Shown here in pieces: positions 39,101 through 60,013 of a DNA stretch of 64,000 nucleotides; within the stretch, counting starts at the first letter, position 1, and each line of letters opens with the position of its first letter. The translations under genes were made by a program, and so were the position numbers. The notes beneath the pieces are model-generated. The model was not told the origin of the DNA, did not search any database, and saw only the letters and a list, made by a program, of their open reading frames with translations. The DNA is taken from NCBI RefSeq assembly GCF_028858725.1, contig NC_084767.1, forward strand, positions 16,817,895 through 16,881,894, read 5' to 3'. This DNA comes from Colius striatus. Its lineage: Eukaryota > Chordata > Aves > Coliiformes > Coliidae.

Positions 39101-41049
39101 CTGCTTGGAAGCAGAGGGGAGCTCAGAGGTCCAGAGTAAAAATGCATTAGGTTAAAAGCAGATTCAAGTTCCAGGCATTCTGAGACTGCTGTAAATAAAG
39201 ATCTGTAGGCAGTAATGAAATTTCAGAAGAGAATTAATTGACAGTATCTTTTTGATATCATTGAAACGTGCATTCACTACCAAGATACATTTCTTCTTTG
39301 TAAACAGGCAACTGTGTAGAAACACTAATCCCTATTATGGTGTTGTGATACAAACTGTGTCCTAAAAGAGGTTTAAAATTAGGGACTTGCAGGACCTGTG
39401 TCTTTCTTTAAGCAAGCATGCAACTACTTCTTCAGATCCAATGTGGTTTTAATATGGATTAATACTTGACCTAAAATACAGCAGGATTGTTTGTGGCAAT
39501 AGCCTCACAAGCAGAGACCTTTGGAAAATACCAGCACAGCAAAGCTTCTTTGTAATGTTCCTCTGTTATGTCAGACTTGTATCATGTTTTTCAGGAAAAT
39601 GAGATTGTCGTGGCTTAAAATTGCTGTACTTGTAAGAAGTGCCTCTTTAGGTATAAAACTTTGCATTGTTACCAACTGAATGACTAACTTTCCGAGCTTG
39701 TAAATGCATGAATTAGTCTGTTTCAAAGGGATATAAATAAAGAGTTTTCTATTACTGATAAGCCCTTTCTTGGCTCCAGCTCTGTAAACACTTAACCTGT
39801 CTTATCTTGCAGTCCCACAAACTTCAGCAGATCTCTGAGTTACAAAAGCGACGTTGATACAGAATTAGGGTTCTAATGTATTCTCCAAGCTACACAGATC
39901 AGGTTTGATGAAAAACATGAAAAGCCAAAGCATTTTCTCATCATAAAACCCTAACAGTGCATAGGGTTATGTCAATATAGGCACTTAATTCAGAGGGGTA
40001 AGTGCGCATTTGTCATGTTGTAGTAATGTAAAAAATGCTGAGCTGGGCTGGTTTGGTTTTTACATCATGGTCACCGGATTATTTTCTCCTTGAAAATGTT
40101 AAATTTTAGTTATATTTTAATATCATTAGACTTAAATACTTCCTATTCTAGCAGCAGTCATTAGATCTGTGTATTTGTCAAAGTTGCAAGAAAGTAATGA
40201 CTTGTACTGCAAATTGCTGTCCATTTAATATTGGTATTGCCTTTTATTTTGAAGAGTGGTGTTTAAGTGAAGGGTAAAAATATGACTAATTTTTGCTGTG
40301 CATTTTTTTCCTTATATTTGTCTTAACTTGAATCTCAGGTTGAGAAGAACAAAAGAATCTATAAAGCTGAAGTCTTTTCTTCTTTGACCTTCTATTCATG
40401 GGACGGGTGGTTGTAGCACAAAGACCTAGAAAGCAGGAAGACATTCTACATTTCTAGAGTAGCATGCAGTATTTAGCAAGCAATTTCTTCCCTCAGGTTT
40501 TCTCAGTCTTTAGAAGTTCTAAATCCGGTACTGTGAACATGATTTTCCCCCTTTTTTTTTTTTTTTCCAGAAGGATTATTTGAGAATGCCTAACTTCACA
40601 TCATGCTATGTGTTTAGTCTTCATCTTTTTTCTACAGTACATTTCTCCCTGAATTTCTTTTACAGATGAAATTCTATGTGGATTCTTAGGTGCATGAAGA
40701 TGAAATGCTTCCTCCTCAACATAAATTGCTTTGGGGAAAAATGAATTTAGTGGATATACAGTGAAGTAAAATACTTAAAAACCAAATGAGAGCTAATTTT
40801 CTACAAATTGAAATAATGTCTATGATGTAGTAAGCCTTGTTATCCTAAGATCTTATAGGTACCAAATGTGGATACTAAACCATACTGCATGGTTTCAGAA
40901 GACAGTTAGATACATCCATAGAGATAAAATCCATTGCAGGACTGAACACAAAGCTGGCATTTCTAAATTGGGAAATCACTCAACTACACATGGCTGAAAT
41001 GAGAGGGAATGTCCTGGTAAAATAGCATTTCAAGTTTGACTGTTCCTTT

Positions 41050-41125
41050 AATCCTCTTGAGCATCTGCCCTTGGGCACTGGCCGGGGCCAGGATGTCAGA
41101 CTAGATGTACCTTTTGCTCCAGTGA
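41050..41125 (+). mobile_element. Old CR1 LINE 3'-end fragment
   Basis: The order of words CTCTTGAGCATCTGCCC, GGGCACTGGCCGGGGCCAGG, ATGTCAGACTAGATGTACCT matches the older amniote CR1 3' end (GCACTGGCC...AGGATACTGGACTAGATGGACCTTTGGTCT, from memory), with substitutions. It is more diverged than the copy at 30.2 kb, so it is probably an older insertion. The tail repeat is not visible and the borders are approximate. Confidence 0.6.
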
Positions 41126-44100
41126 AGTTACAGCTTGTCCAGCTACCACAGAACACCCAAAATAATTTTTTTTTTTTACATGCTTTGTTCCAAAGACAAA
41201 GTTTATTTAAAAAAAAAAGTGTTGAACATCCTATGTAGTCACTGCTATACTGTTTCTGTAAAGTAATGGGAAAAGTATTTATAAACATTTTTCTTCTAAA
41301 TAGTAACAGTTACATTTGTCTACAGATGCTTGTATTTATTATGATTTCCATTGCTTTCCTGATACAAAAAGACTTGATGTGGAGAAAAGACTCTGGGACA
41401 GCAGCAATTTAATGAGTCATAATATTTTCAGTAATAACCATTGAATCCCACTTCCCTCACTGTCAGAGGCAGTAACTAATAAAACCATGATCACCATCTG
41501 CTATATCATGTTGAAGTGACTACAGTACAAAAAAGAGAGCACAGCATATATTGATTTGCACGTTGACCATACATGGCTTTGGTCATTGTTTAGTGAAGCC
41601 TTTGATGCTGATTTGTATGTCTTGCTCCCCTTTATATGGACAGGGGAATGCACGCCCTTGATACATATACCCCCACATTCTTTCGAGCCCAGTAAAATCT
41701 AAAATTACAATAGTCCTCTCCTCTTTTGTTAATAATAATGTTAATGTTCATAGAGTTTTGGTAAATGATTGGCATCTGCCACTTCTTTAATGTTTGTAAG
41801 TGCACATTCTTATCATGTGCCTGTAGAGGTCAAAGTCTAAGCCAGGACCAAGTCTTCAGACATGAGCAGTCTCTAATAGTCAGACCAAAGCGTACATGCT
41901 GCACTTGATCAAATAACGTCTGGCAGCAGTTATATTAATCATGTTTGAGTGCATTTCTAAAACATATGTAAACTGTTAGGAGTAACAGCAAAGTGTAAAC
42001 TGCCAGGTAGGGGAAGCTCCACCAAAAAAGAAAAAAGATTAGTTGGGATTCGTGGGGAATAAATAGGGTATCTTTTTTTAAATTAGTACTCATGCTGTGT
42101 CTGTTGTGATAAATAACATTTGAGATTAAATTCATTTTCAGGTTTCCCTGGGAAGTAAACTGTCATACCTTTTACAGATCAATAGTAAGCCAGGAAATTT
42201 TAAAAATTAGGAGGTTAAATAATATTGAATCTTAAAGTAGTAGATGATATTAAAATCTAGAAAGGAGATTTAAAAAGTGTGAGTCAGATGAGAAGGCTCT
42301 AAGTGGAAGTGGCTTTTGTGGCCTGAACTTGAGTTTTATTTAAACAGCAGTCTGTCATCTGCCTCACAGAAATACAAAACTTGCAATAACTTGGCAAAAT
42401 TAACAGTTTCTCCTTTAAGGGGCCTATTTTTGATACCGCTCAGACACTAAAGACTGAAAAGTTTGGGGTTTTTATCACATCTTAAGAGAATGATTGCCCT
42501 GTTGAGAGTTGAGGTTTCATCAAGGCTTGTTCAAAGCAGTAAAAGTTCTTGAACTGATTTTCACTGCATCAAATTTCCATGACTTTGAACCGAGGCTGAG
42601 AACTGTTTTATTGGAATGTGTAAGAGGGAAAGTGTTGTTAAATGATTCTACCTTTGCTCTTGCAATGGCAGATTCCAGGGGGATTGGGTGGAATACATAG
42701 AGAGAAGAATGCAGGAAACTCTTAACAGTCTTGGTTGATTGGGGTTGATTGGGTTAAAACCTTCCGGAATCATGTAAAATGATTCTGCAGTCAATAAAAT
42801 GCTGATGGAAAGATGATTAATTTAAAATACAAGAAACAGACTCCTTGTCATGTAGTTGGCTTTGTAGCAAATATATATTTTCTCAGTGGAATTGTATCAA
42901 CATTCATTTTTCTTTGATTTTTTGTGATTTTTTTTCAATTTTATTTTGAGGAGAGACTTCAGAATTTTTTAGAAAACTTAAACTTTTTCCTGTTGGAACT
43001 TGTGTGTTGAGAAATTGGCCTTGTGTCAACACATCACCTGTTAGTTGTTAAGAGTTTAATTTTCAAAGCTATGATTTCATCTCCCTGAAGAGATGGTGGA
43101 CAAAAGGGTTCAATGCAGCAGGAGTGTCTTAGCTTGAGATGTAAACCAAAAAAAGAAGAAAAACAAATATTTGGGGATGAACTTAGACCAGATTGAATTA
43201 TTTACATTTAGGAAGTGTTACAGCCTGGAATGCAACATAAGCTAAAGTCCTTGTCATTTAGGCTTTAAAGGAGTTTTATTGTAGTAATGACCAGTAATCT
43301 TTTTTTGAAAATTAGGATGGATGAACTAGACCGTTCTCCAGAAGTGTGAGAAGAATGCTTTTGTTTCCATCTGGCTCTGAGTTGCTGCTGTGCCTGCTTT
43401 GTTTTGTTCTGATAGTAATTTGTTTCATTTTAGCCTTCTTGTTCCAAAATTTATGAAGTGTTGTGAAATACCAAAAGCAACGATATTCAAGGCAGAGCAG
43501 TACCACTGTGAAACAGGGAAATGCAAATAATGAAATTGAGAACTAAGTATGATGTCCAAGAGGTGACCAGAGATCAGAGCCTCCTGCAAGTGAAGGATGA
43601 GGAACTCACCCTGAAACCTCACTGCAGGATGAGGTTTCTGTGGAGACTTCTAACACATTTTGGTTGTGTTTGAGTAGGAAATGCCTTGAGAACAGCTTTT
43701 CCTGTGGTCTTATCTTAGGCTTAAGTACAAAGATATACAACCTGTTTCCTTTTCTCCTTTAAAAATATTTAACTGAACTCTTAAAAACCTCAGCAGAAGC
43801 AAAGCAGTTTTGCTTCAAGTGCTGAGAACAGGCTTGGACCAGTTTTCACTACCCATATTCATTTGCCTAGATCTAAATATTACAGATTATTTTTTGTGTT
43901 GATATAAATGACAAATACTTCTAATTAAATTTCAAGAGAAAATTTCTTAACTTTTAGGACTTTTTCTTTCCACCTCATCCTTCTGCTTTAATGATGACTG
44001 AAAAGAATTAAAAATATGACTCATAACTATTTCTTTTAAATAAAATTGATATGTCAAATTGATAGATTTCTAAGGCATCCATCTCTTTTCTTGCCACACA

Positions 44101-47100
44101 ACAGCAGTCCATACATGAATATATCACATTCTGACATGGCATTCCTGCTGAATTTTTTTCTTCCCTAATTATATACTTCTCACAGTTTTCTCACTGAGTT
44201 GTTTTATATCTGCAGTTAGAGCAGTATAGATTGTTGTGCTTTTTTTTGTTTGAAATTATTCAAAAGCATAGGAAAAGTCATTTGTGCAAGTATAAAGAGT
44301 ATCTCTTCATATTAACGTAAGGTTTCAATATGCAGTAATTCAATTCATTTAAAAGCTTCTAATATTGAATAACTTTTATATTCTTCTCACTTAAAAAAAA
44401 AGTAATTCAGTATTTCTGTAAAGTGTGTCTCAGTTGCCTTTTCTCTGAGTAGTAGTAGTGGTGTAATTACTCTCCAGAGTGAAATGCCTTGAGTAAATAA
44501 AGGAATGGAACAGATATTATGCAAGTTACATCCTTTTTGTGAGGTCTCGCTTTTGTAAACTGTTCTTGTTTTGGTCTGCTGGATGGATAAATACTATCTG
44601 AATGAATCCTGTTGCCTTCTTTTGCCTCAACACTTGAAAGCAAAGCTTTCATTCTTGACCGTGCTGAGTTGCAGGAGTTGATTTTTAAATGTCTATTTTT
44701 TCCCATTGTTGGAAGATTGTTTTAAAGAAATGCATTTCTTCAATGTCACAAACCTTTGTACCTGGTAGAATGGCCCTTCTGAAGGTGGGTCTGACCTAAG
44801 AATTCAGATCCACTCCCAATTTTAAATACCTTTTCCCACCTACAGCTCTTTCCAGCTCCACTCCAAAATCCCCAGTGAGTATTCTGGAAATTTGAGTCAG
44901 CTCTTTTATAGAGAGATGTAGATTTTCATCTAATGTAAAATTTATTTAAAACAGGCAAGAAACACCACTTAAATCTTTAGAATCAATGTAGTGTAAAACA
45001 GGTATGAAAGTAAAGCTGTCTGCAAGCAATGTCCAGACAAGCAGTCCAGATCCTGTCAGGATCTAGAAAGTCTTTATCTCTGGCATTTCTAAGTCCCTTA
45101 ATCTGTTTGGTTTAGATTAGGTTTGTGTCAGTGCTAAATCAAAAAATTGATGCCTCTATAGGCTTCATCTCAAATACTTGCTAGCCTGTTGATTTTGAAC
45201 AGGGAAAGTCCCCTTTGACCAGAGTGGTGTGCATAGCTGTGTTTTGCTGGTCCCTATGCTGTGGGTCTCTCTCCATGCATGAGCAATGCTTGATTGTTAT
45301 TGGAGAGCTGAGGAGAAGGCCAGAAAAAAAAAATCCACCTTCTATGCCTTCCTCCTCCTCCTCTCTCCCCCTCCCTAAGCTCCTCTTTTGTGGTCCTCAA
45401 CACCAGTGCAAAGAGTTCTGTTCCTGAAAGGAAGTGGGGTACCTGAACTTCCCTAAAGGACCATTAGAAAACTGTAATTTCAAAACGAGTTTCCTGTCCA
45501 AGGAAGAGGGCTTAGCACTTACAAGAACAGTTCTCCACTGTACAAGGCAGACATTTTGGTTTTATGAGGAACAAATAAAACATTCCTCTGTGCTTTACAG
45601 GCATAACACTTTCTTAGACTCTTTAGTTACAAAATGACCTGTCTGCATAGTTATGCTGATCAGTTGCAGAGAATAACATGGCCCAACTGTTTAGCAGTGC
45701 CTGATGCAGTAAAGAAGTGGAAGTGGGGGAAGCAGAGGTAAACCAAAAGTAGTCTGCTATTTGTGGCAATTCCTCGCCATACTTTTCAGCCCATAATAAA
45801 GTCTTAGATACAAACAAAACAATTCCTAATCTAGAGAGGTGGAGATGCTGGCTTTACTACAGTCACACAGAATCTTACTGAGGTCAGGGAATGCACAGGG
45901 TGCAACCAAGAGCGCAGCTTGTCCATTGGGAGGTGATACGGGTCTTGTATCACAACAGGCGCCCGTATGCAGTGCTAAATGCAAAGTAAACCTCCCATGC
46001 CGGAGCTGTAGCTTTTGAGAAGTATGTGAAAAGGATTATGCCAGCTTAATTCAGTTCTTTGGAGGTGTGGAAAGCATAGTCAGGTTGACCTTACCCTGCT
46101 AATCCTGCTTTAAAAAATAAATTAAAGCAATTGTTGTCAGCATGAAATGTTGAGTTACTTTTGGGGGCTTAGACTTAATATTCTGTCTCACCCTATAATA
46201 AAGTTAATTGTGTGCTTTGAAGAATGCAAAACTAGTGAAAGCCTACCAAAATCCTAGATGAGGTTTAACTGTAGAACATCCAGAAGCAGCTGTTAAGTTT
46301 TCCAGTAGGTGTCATAACTGTATTATTATGAGACTTATGATGAATAATAATTGGAGAATGATATTAAATTCAGCCTAATGAAAAGCCATAGTCTGTGCTG
46401 TATAGTATTTCCTAAGATTTACTATGTGTTATGGTAAAGGCATGTGGTCATGTGAGCTTTGATTTTAGTCTTTTTCATTTCCAGATTAATGTCTTCATTC
46501 AGTTCAATTTACCTCTAAAGCAAGCTTATGGGAGAGCTTTTGTGGTACAGTTATTAAATGTGAAATCCATCTCATACTCTATTCTAATGTTAAATTTCAA
46601 TATATTAGTGTGTAAAAGACGTTAAAAAAAAAAAAAAAAAGCATTTTCTTCTCCAAGCATTAGCAGGTTTGCAAAAGGAAATACATCAAAAGCAATAGTG
46701 GAACACAGTCTATACAGAGTTGAAAGGTTATGTATAATGGAGACAGCAATATAGCACATGATTGCAAAGTCATGTAAACATGTTATGTCATTATTTTTAA
46801 TTGCTCTCCAGACTTTCTTGTAACTAATTGCATTCTTCACCTAGGGTTTGTTGAGTTGAACACAGATAAGTTAGCAGGTAATGCTCTAGCCTTTCACTTC
46901 ATAGATCTTTTCAGGGGAGCAAATTAATCTTTCTTAATTCCAATAAAAGCCATCACATACCCAGCTGTTTAAATGTATTTTGTCAGGAGTGGAAATTCCT
47001 TCTAAGGAGGTAATTTACTTGTGGAAAACAAACATGATTCATCAATTATTTGTTCTAACAGAAACTTCTTCTCAGAATAAAAAACCATTAAGTCAGCATA

Positions 47101-47595
47101 GAAGCAGTCTGTATTTTTAGTGTATTTTTATCCTAACTTGGGTGTATGCTTACATAATTCCATAATGTTGGAAATGAGAAACTTAGACTAGCGTATTTTC
47201 CAGTTGTAAAAAAGTAGAAACTGTGCAAGTCAAGACTCACATTTATGACAGGTTTAGAAAAAAACCTACAGCGTTTGTAGATCTAGTACTCTGTCACCTG
47301 ATAGGAGAGGGACCCTAGGAGATGAACACACAGACAGGAATCTAGGGGAACTGCTTTAAAAGGGACAAAAATAGTAGACAGAGTTTAGACCACAGGACCT
47401 CAAGTGTGCACTCTCCCTTCAGTGATTAGGCATACAAAAAGAAAATGGTAATTTTAGAATTAGATGTTTATTGAGGGTATTCTACAGCAGTCAGGAATAA
47501 CATGGTATAATTCAGATATCTTTTTGCATGGATAATAACACATTGATTTTTCTTCATGATCATAATGTAATTAAAAGGGGCTTACTTTTCCATAG

Positions 47596-47702
47596 CGGAA
47601 ATTCTGGAACTGGCTGGAAATGCAGCAAGGGACAACAAGAAGGGTCGAGTCACTCCTAGGCACATCCTGCTGGCTGTAGCAAATGATGAAGAATTAAATC
47701 AG
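47596..47702 (+). CDS. MACROH2A1: macroH2A1 coding exon 2 (histone fold, residues 58-93)
   Basis: The acceptor is CTTTTCCATAG and the donor CAG|GTAAGA. The exon supplies two bases that complete Ala58 (GCG), then 35 codons reading [18 protein letters not shown], then [17 protein letters not shown]. This covers the end of alpha-2, loop L2 and alpha-3 of the H2A fold. Acidic-patch residues Glu59, Glu62, Asp88, Glu89 and Glu90 are all present, so the nucleosome surface that docks the H4 tail and many chromatin factors is kept. RVTPRH, in place of the RIIPRH of canonical H2A, is typical of macroH2A. The exon is 107 bp and ends in phase 0. Confidence 0.97.
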
Positions 47703-49160
47703 GTAAGAAAAAAAACTCTGCTGTGTGAGGGCCAGGATTTCCTTTAGGGCTTTTTAAATTGTCTTTCCATATAGCTGAATTGTAACTCAAGACCTCTGGT
47801 TATTGAGTAGCCCACCAGGAAACAGCTCATTCACTCCCTAGCTCACCGCCTGTGTAACCAACTACAACACTCAGCTTAATTGTATATTTCAGGCATCTTA
47901 AAATGTGTAAGAATGCAATGGAGATATAGTGTGACATTTGCTCATACCATTGCAACCATTTCTGTTAGAGTGGGACATTGTCATAAACTTTTCAGAGACA
48001 CAGAGAAAATCTTATAGATGCCTTTGGTTTGTTTTTTGGTTTCCCCCTTACACAACTTAGGGCTTAGTGGGCCCTCTCTTGCTACCATTGAAGTCTGTCA
48101 TTGTGACCACAGAATTAGGAGCTCTGAAACTCTTGGAAGTCTATGCCCTTTGCAGATTTCAAGATGCCTTTATCTTAGCCAGAAAACAATTGGACATTAT
48201 TATTATTACAGTGTTGTGGTATCAGCCAGAGGCACTGACTAGGGTTGACTTACCTTTGTGTGAAGTGTTGTAAAAACATGTATGAAAATTTCTTTTTTCA
48301 AAGCTATGTATCATGATCGGGCAAGAGAAAAAATGTAATATCACCAAGCCAACCTCCTTCTGGCTTTATCTGAAATTTGGTAATTCTTTCCATTCATCAT
48401 CACTTTGTAAGTGTGGAGCCTCACTGAGTTGTGGTTGGGGAGCAGTAAACACAAATCAGAAGGTAGGAGGACCTGAGGGACTTTGATGTCACCATTTGTA
48501 TTCTCCTGAATAGTGAATTAGTCTCAGTTAGATGTATGAAAAATGGGTTACAGTGTCTTTAAATACAGAACATGATATATTTCACCTCTGCTTTTGAAGG
48601 CTTGAATGAACTGCACAGTTTTGAATATTGATCTGCTTTTCTTCAACTACATAAAGATTTTTTTGAAGAAAGACTTCCAGGTATAGAGATTTGTATAAAT
48701 GTTACCCTCCATTGGAAATTTCTTTTTCTAAGAAAACAAATCTGTTCTAAAAGTTCACTTTCAAGAAAGTCCAGCAGTTGGTAGATATATTGGGTTCTCC
48801 ACAGTGTGGAGAATTGCAGTCCCATGCCATGAACTTGGGTCCTGTCTCTCTCAACACAGGCTGCCCTGCGGAAGCCCTCATGACTGAGGCCATCCTATTA
48901 TCTGGGTAACAGTCTTCATTGCAAGGCTTCACAGAAACAGATCTTGGGTGAGCCCAGGAGATAATGCCAGTAACAAACATATGTGCAAGAAGAACACATA
49001 GTCCGTTTATAGTTAAAATCTATATAATGTGTTTGAGAAACATGCAAGAACCAGTTAAGCCTGAAGGCAATGTACAAAGTTTGCACTAAATGCCATTTTC
49101 AATTTATTGGTGAGTAAATGCTGGAATTTGTCATCTCTAACTTTTATGGTTTTTTATTAG
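47703..49160 (+). other. MACROH2A1: MACROH2A1 intron 3
   Basis: About 1.46 kb, GTAAGA to TTTTTTATTAG. No repeats, RNA gene or exon-like segment seen. Short open frames on both strands look like chance. Confidence 0.85.
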
Positions 49161-49358
49161 CTATTGAAAGGGGTCACCATAGCCAGTGGTGGAGTGTTAC
49201 CCAATATTCACCCAGAGCTGTTGGCAAAGAAGCGGGGATCTAAAGGAAAACTGGAAGCCATCATCACTCCACCTCCAGCAAAGAAGGCAAAATCTCCATC
49301 ACAGAAAAAAACTGTATCAAAGAAAACAGGCGGCAAGAAAGGGGCAAGGAAATCGAAG
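49161..49358 (+). CDS. MACROH2A1: macroH2A1 coding exon 3 (docking domain and Lys-rich linker, residues 94-159)
   Basis: Exactly 66 codons, phase 0 at both ends. The first part (LLKGVTIASGGVLPNIHPEL) is the H2A docking region. From about residue 115 the sequence turns into the linker rich in Lys, Ser and Pro, which in this family binds linker DNA and compacts chromatin. Visible are the TPPPAKKAK motif (Thr129 before proline) and KSPSQKK with Ser138 before proline, the site known to be phosphorylated in mitosis in mammals (numbered 137 without the initiator Met). Thr144 and Thr149 replace Pro and Ala of the mammalian protein as I remember it. Donor AAG|GTAGAT is fairly weak. Confidence 0.97.
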
Positions 49359-58241
<8,883 letters not shown>

Positions 58242-58341
58242 CTGAACCTTATTCACAGTGAAATCAGTAATTTAGCCGGCTTCGAGGTGGAGGCCATTAT
58301 CAATCCTACCAATGCTGACATTGACCTTAAAGATGACCTAG
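58242..58341 (+). CDS. MACROH2A1: macroH2A1.2-specific alternative exon (residues 197-230)
   Basis: A 100-bp exon, phase 0 in and phase 1 out, with a long pyrimidine tract before its CAG. It encodes LNLIHSEISNLAGFEVEA, then IINPTNADIDLKDDL and the first base of a Gly codon. This is the macroH2A1.2 version of macro-domain strands and loops: the NPTNADID motif is present, but the Asp and Gly-Gly-Glu loop used for ADP-ribose binding in the 1.1 form are changed and three residues are added, and the 1.2 form is known not to bind ADP-ribose. It alternates with the exon at 59,804. Donor CTAG|GTAAAT. Confidence 0.97.
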
Positions 58342-59803
58342 GTAAATGGGGCATGGGTTGACACAACTAATGGTCACATGGAAATTATGGAACCCAGAAT
58401 TTACTCTCTAGGGTTTCGTACATTTAATAAGAGTGGAAATTCAAATCTTGCCAGTTCTGTTTTGTTGAAGAACTGTAATCAAAGGACTTTTTCACCGAAT
58501 TTGAATACTTGCAGCTATTGCTAGTCTTTGAGTTATTTCAGTTAAAACAAAAATGGTAAATTCTTTTCCATAATGATCATATGTGACTGTTAGCTATTTT
58601 GGGGGGTTTCTTATTTGGATACTTTGAGGACTAAAATACTTTTTTGTCAGGTTGTTTTCAAAATAAGCAGTTTCTCCATTCTAACTGCAGCCTTGGGGTT
58701 GTCTTTGTGATACTCAAGAGTATGCATAAAATTTTTAAAGCAGAATAATTAAATAATTAACTATCCCCAAATCTTTCCTACCTTGATTTCATGTTTAATT
58801 CAGTCAAATAATTTGTTTACATTATGCTTCAGTTACTCTCTGTCACTTTCACATTCAACTGAAAACAAATGCGGATACCATAATAGATGGTGAATTGCTT
58901 TTAAAGCCTTTGTCTTGTTCCAGATTGAAAAAAAAAAATCCAACTTCAACAGAAGTCTTTTCTTCAGCAAAAGAGAAATTTAACTCTCATGCGTTGTGTA
59001 CTACATTCCCTTCTTATTTTATTACACCTGCTGCTGCCTTTTTTTAAACTTCCTTAATGGAATACAACCCATAATTCTTCCACACCAGTATTTCCTATGG
59101 GAATGTGCACAAAAAATTTAACAAAATATTTAATAAGAAGGCTAATTTTTGAATTAGCCTTTCTCAGAAATATGGATATTTTTACAAGTGTCCCATCCAT
59201 TCCAACACATAATGAGAAGATATGGCTTTCCTTTACAGGAGAAGATTGACCACTTATATATTTTTAAAGCAAATTCAGAATAACCCTGTCTGCAAATAAA
59301 TAGTTTCCTCCACATGAAGGAGACTGGCATTTTAGAAAGAAAATGATGAATCATTGAACATATCAAGATTAGTCCCCGTCAGCCTATTGACGCTGACAAA
59401 ATGGAGAAACTAGTTATTTTGTTTGGCTTGATGATCCTGAATATCTTTTTTTAAACAGATTCCATATTTTAGTGTCATGCTCTGTGGGGAACTGGTTGTT
59501 CTAGGTTTCTGAAAAGTGCAGTGGGGTATTAGCTGCTTTTAAAACTTTGGAAATGATCTCATATGATTGCTCTGACTTGTCATTTTAACATTTATTTGAT
59601 CATGTCATACTCAATATTCCTCCTCCTGTTCCCTACACCCCTTTCTCTACACACACCTGCACACACAACTCAGCATACTCCTTTGGCGCAAGGTTTGGAG
59701 ATGTAAAGGTAGGAAAATATGGACGTTGGTACATGTGTAAATGTAGAGCCTGTGCTGGGTCTCTGTCCAACGTGGTTGATATACATCTGTTTACCTGTTG
59801 TAG
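58342..59803 (+). other. MACROH2A1: Intron between the two alternative macro-domain exons
   Basis: 1,462 bp. Candidate splicing signals are GCATG at 58,351-58,355 and ACTAAT at 58,366-58,371 just after the 1.2 donor, and a pyrimidine tract followed by a CA repeat at 59,617-59,669 ahead of the 1.1 exon. The terminal acceptor of the 1.1 exon (ACCTGTTGTAG) has a short, interrupted pyrimidine tract. Confidence 0.85.
59617..59669 (+). promoter_or_regulatory. Candidate splicing silencer: pyrimidine tract plus CA repeat
   Basis: CCTCCTCCTGTTCCC, then CCCCTTTCTCTAC, then ACACACCTGCACACACAAC, ending about 135 bases upstream of the 1.1 exon. TCTCT/CCTCCT words suit PTB-type proteins and CA repeats suit hnRNP L. 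The composition is seen; protein binding and a silencing role are inference. Confidence 0.35.

Positions 59804-60013
<210 letters not shown>

Larger units (their letters stand above)
34292..47595 (+). other. MACROH2A1: MACROH2A1 intron 2
   Basis: The largest intron in the window, about 13.3 kb, between two parts of the histone fold. It is AT-rich with T19 at 35,380-35,398 and A17 at 46,624-46,640. It carries two small CR1 pieces, at 36,131-36,180 (minus) and about 41,050-41,125 (plus). No exon-like reading frame, RNA gene or second gene was recognised on either strand. Confidence 0.8.

Noticed and set aside
45860..45900. CACACAGAATC...GAGGTCAGG resembling a CR1 tail
   Set aside because: The similarity is limited to a few words, too short to call against chance.
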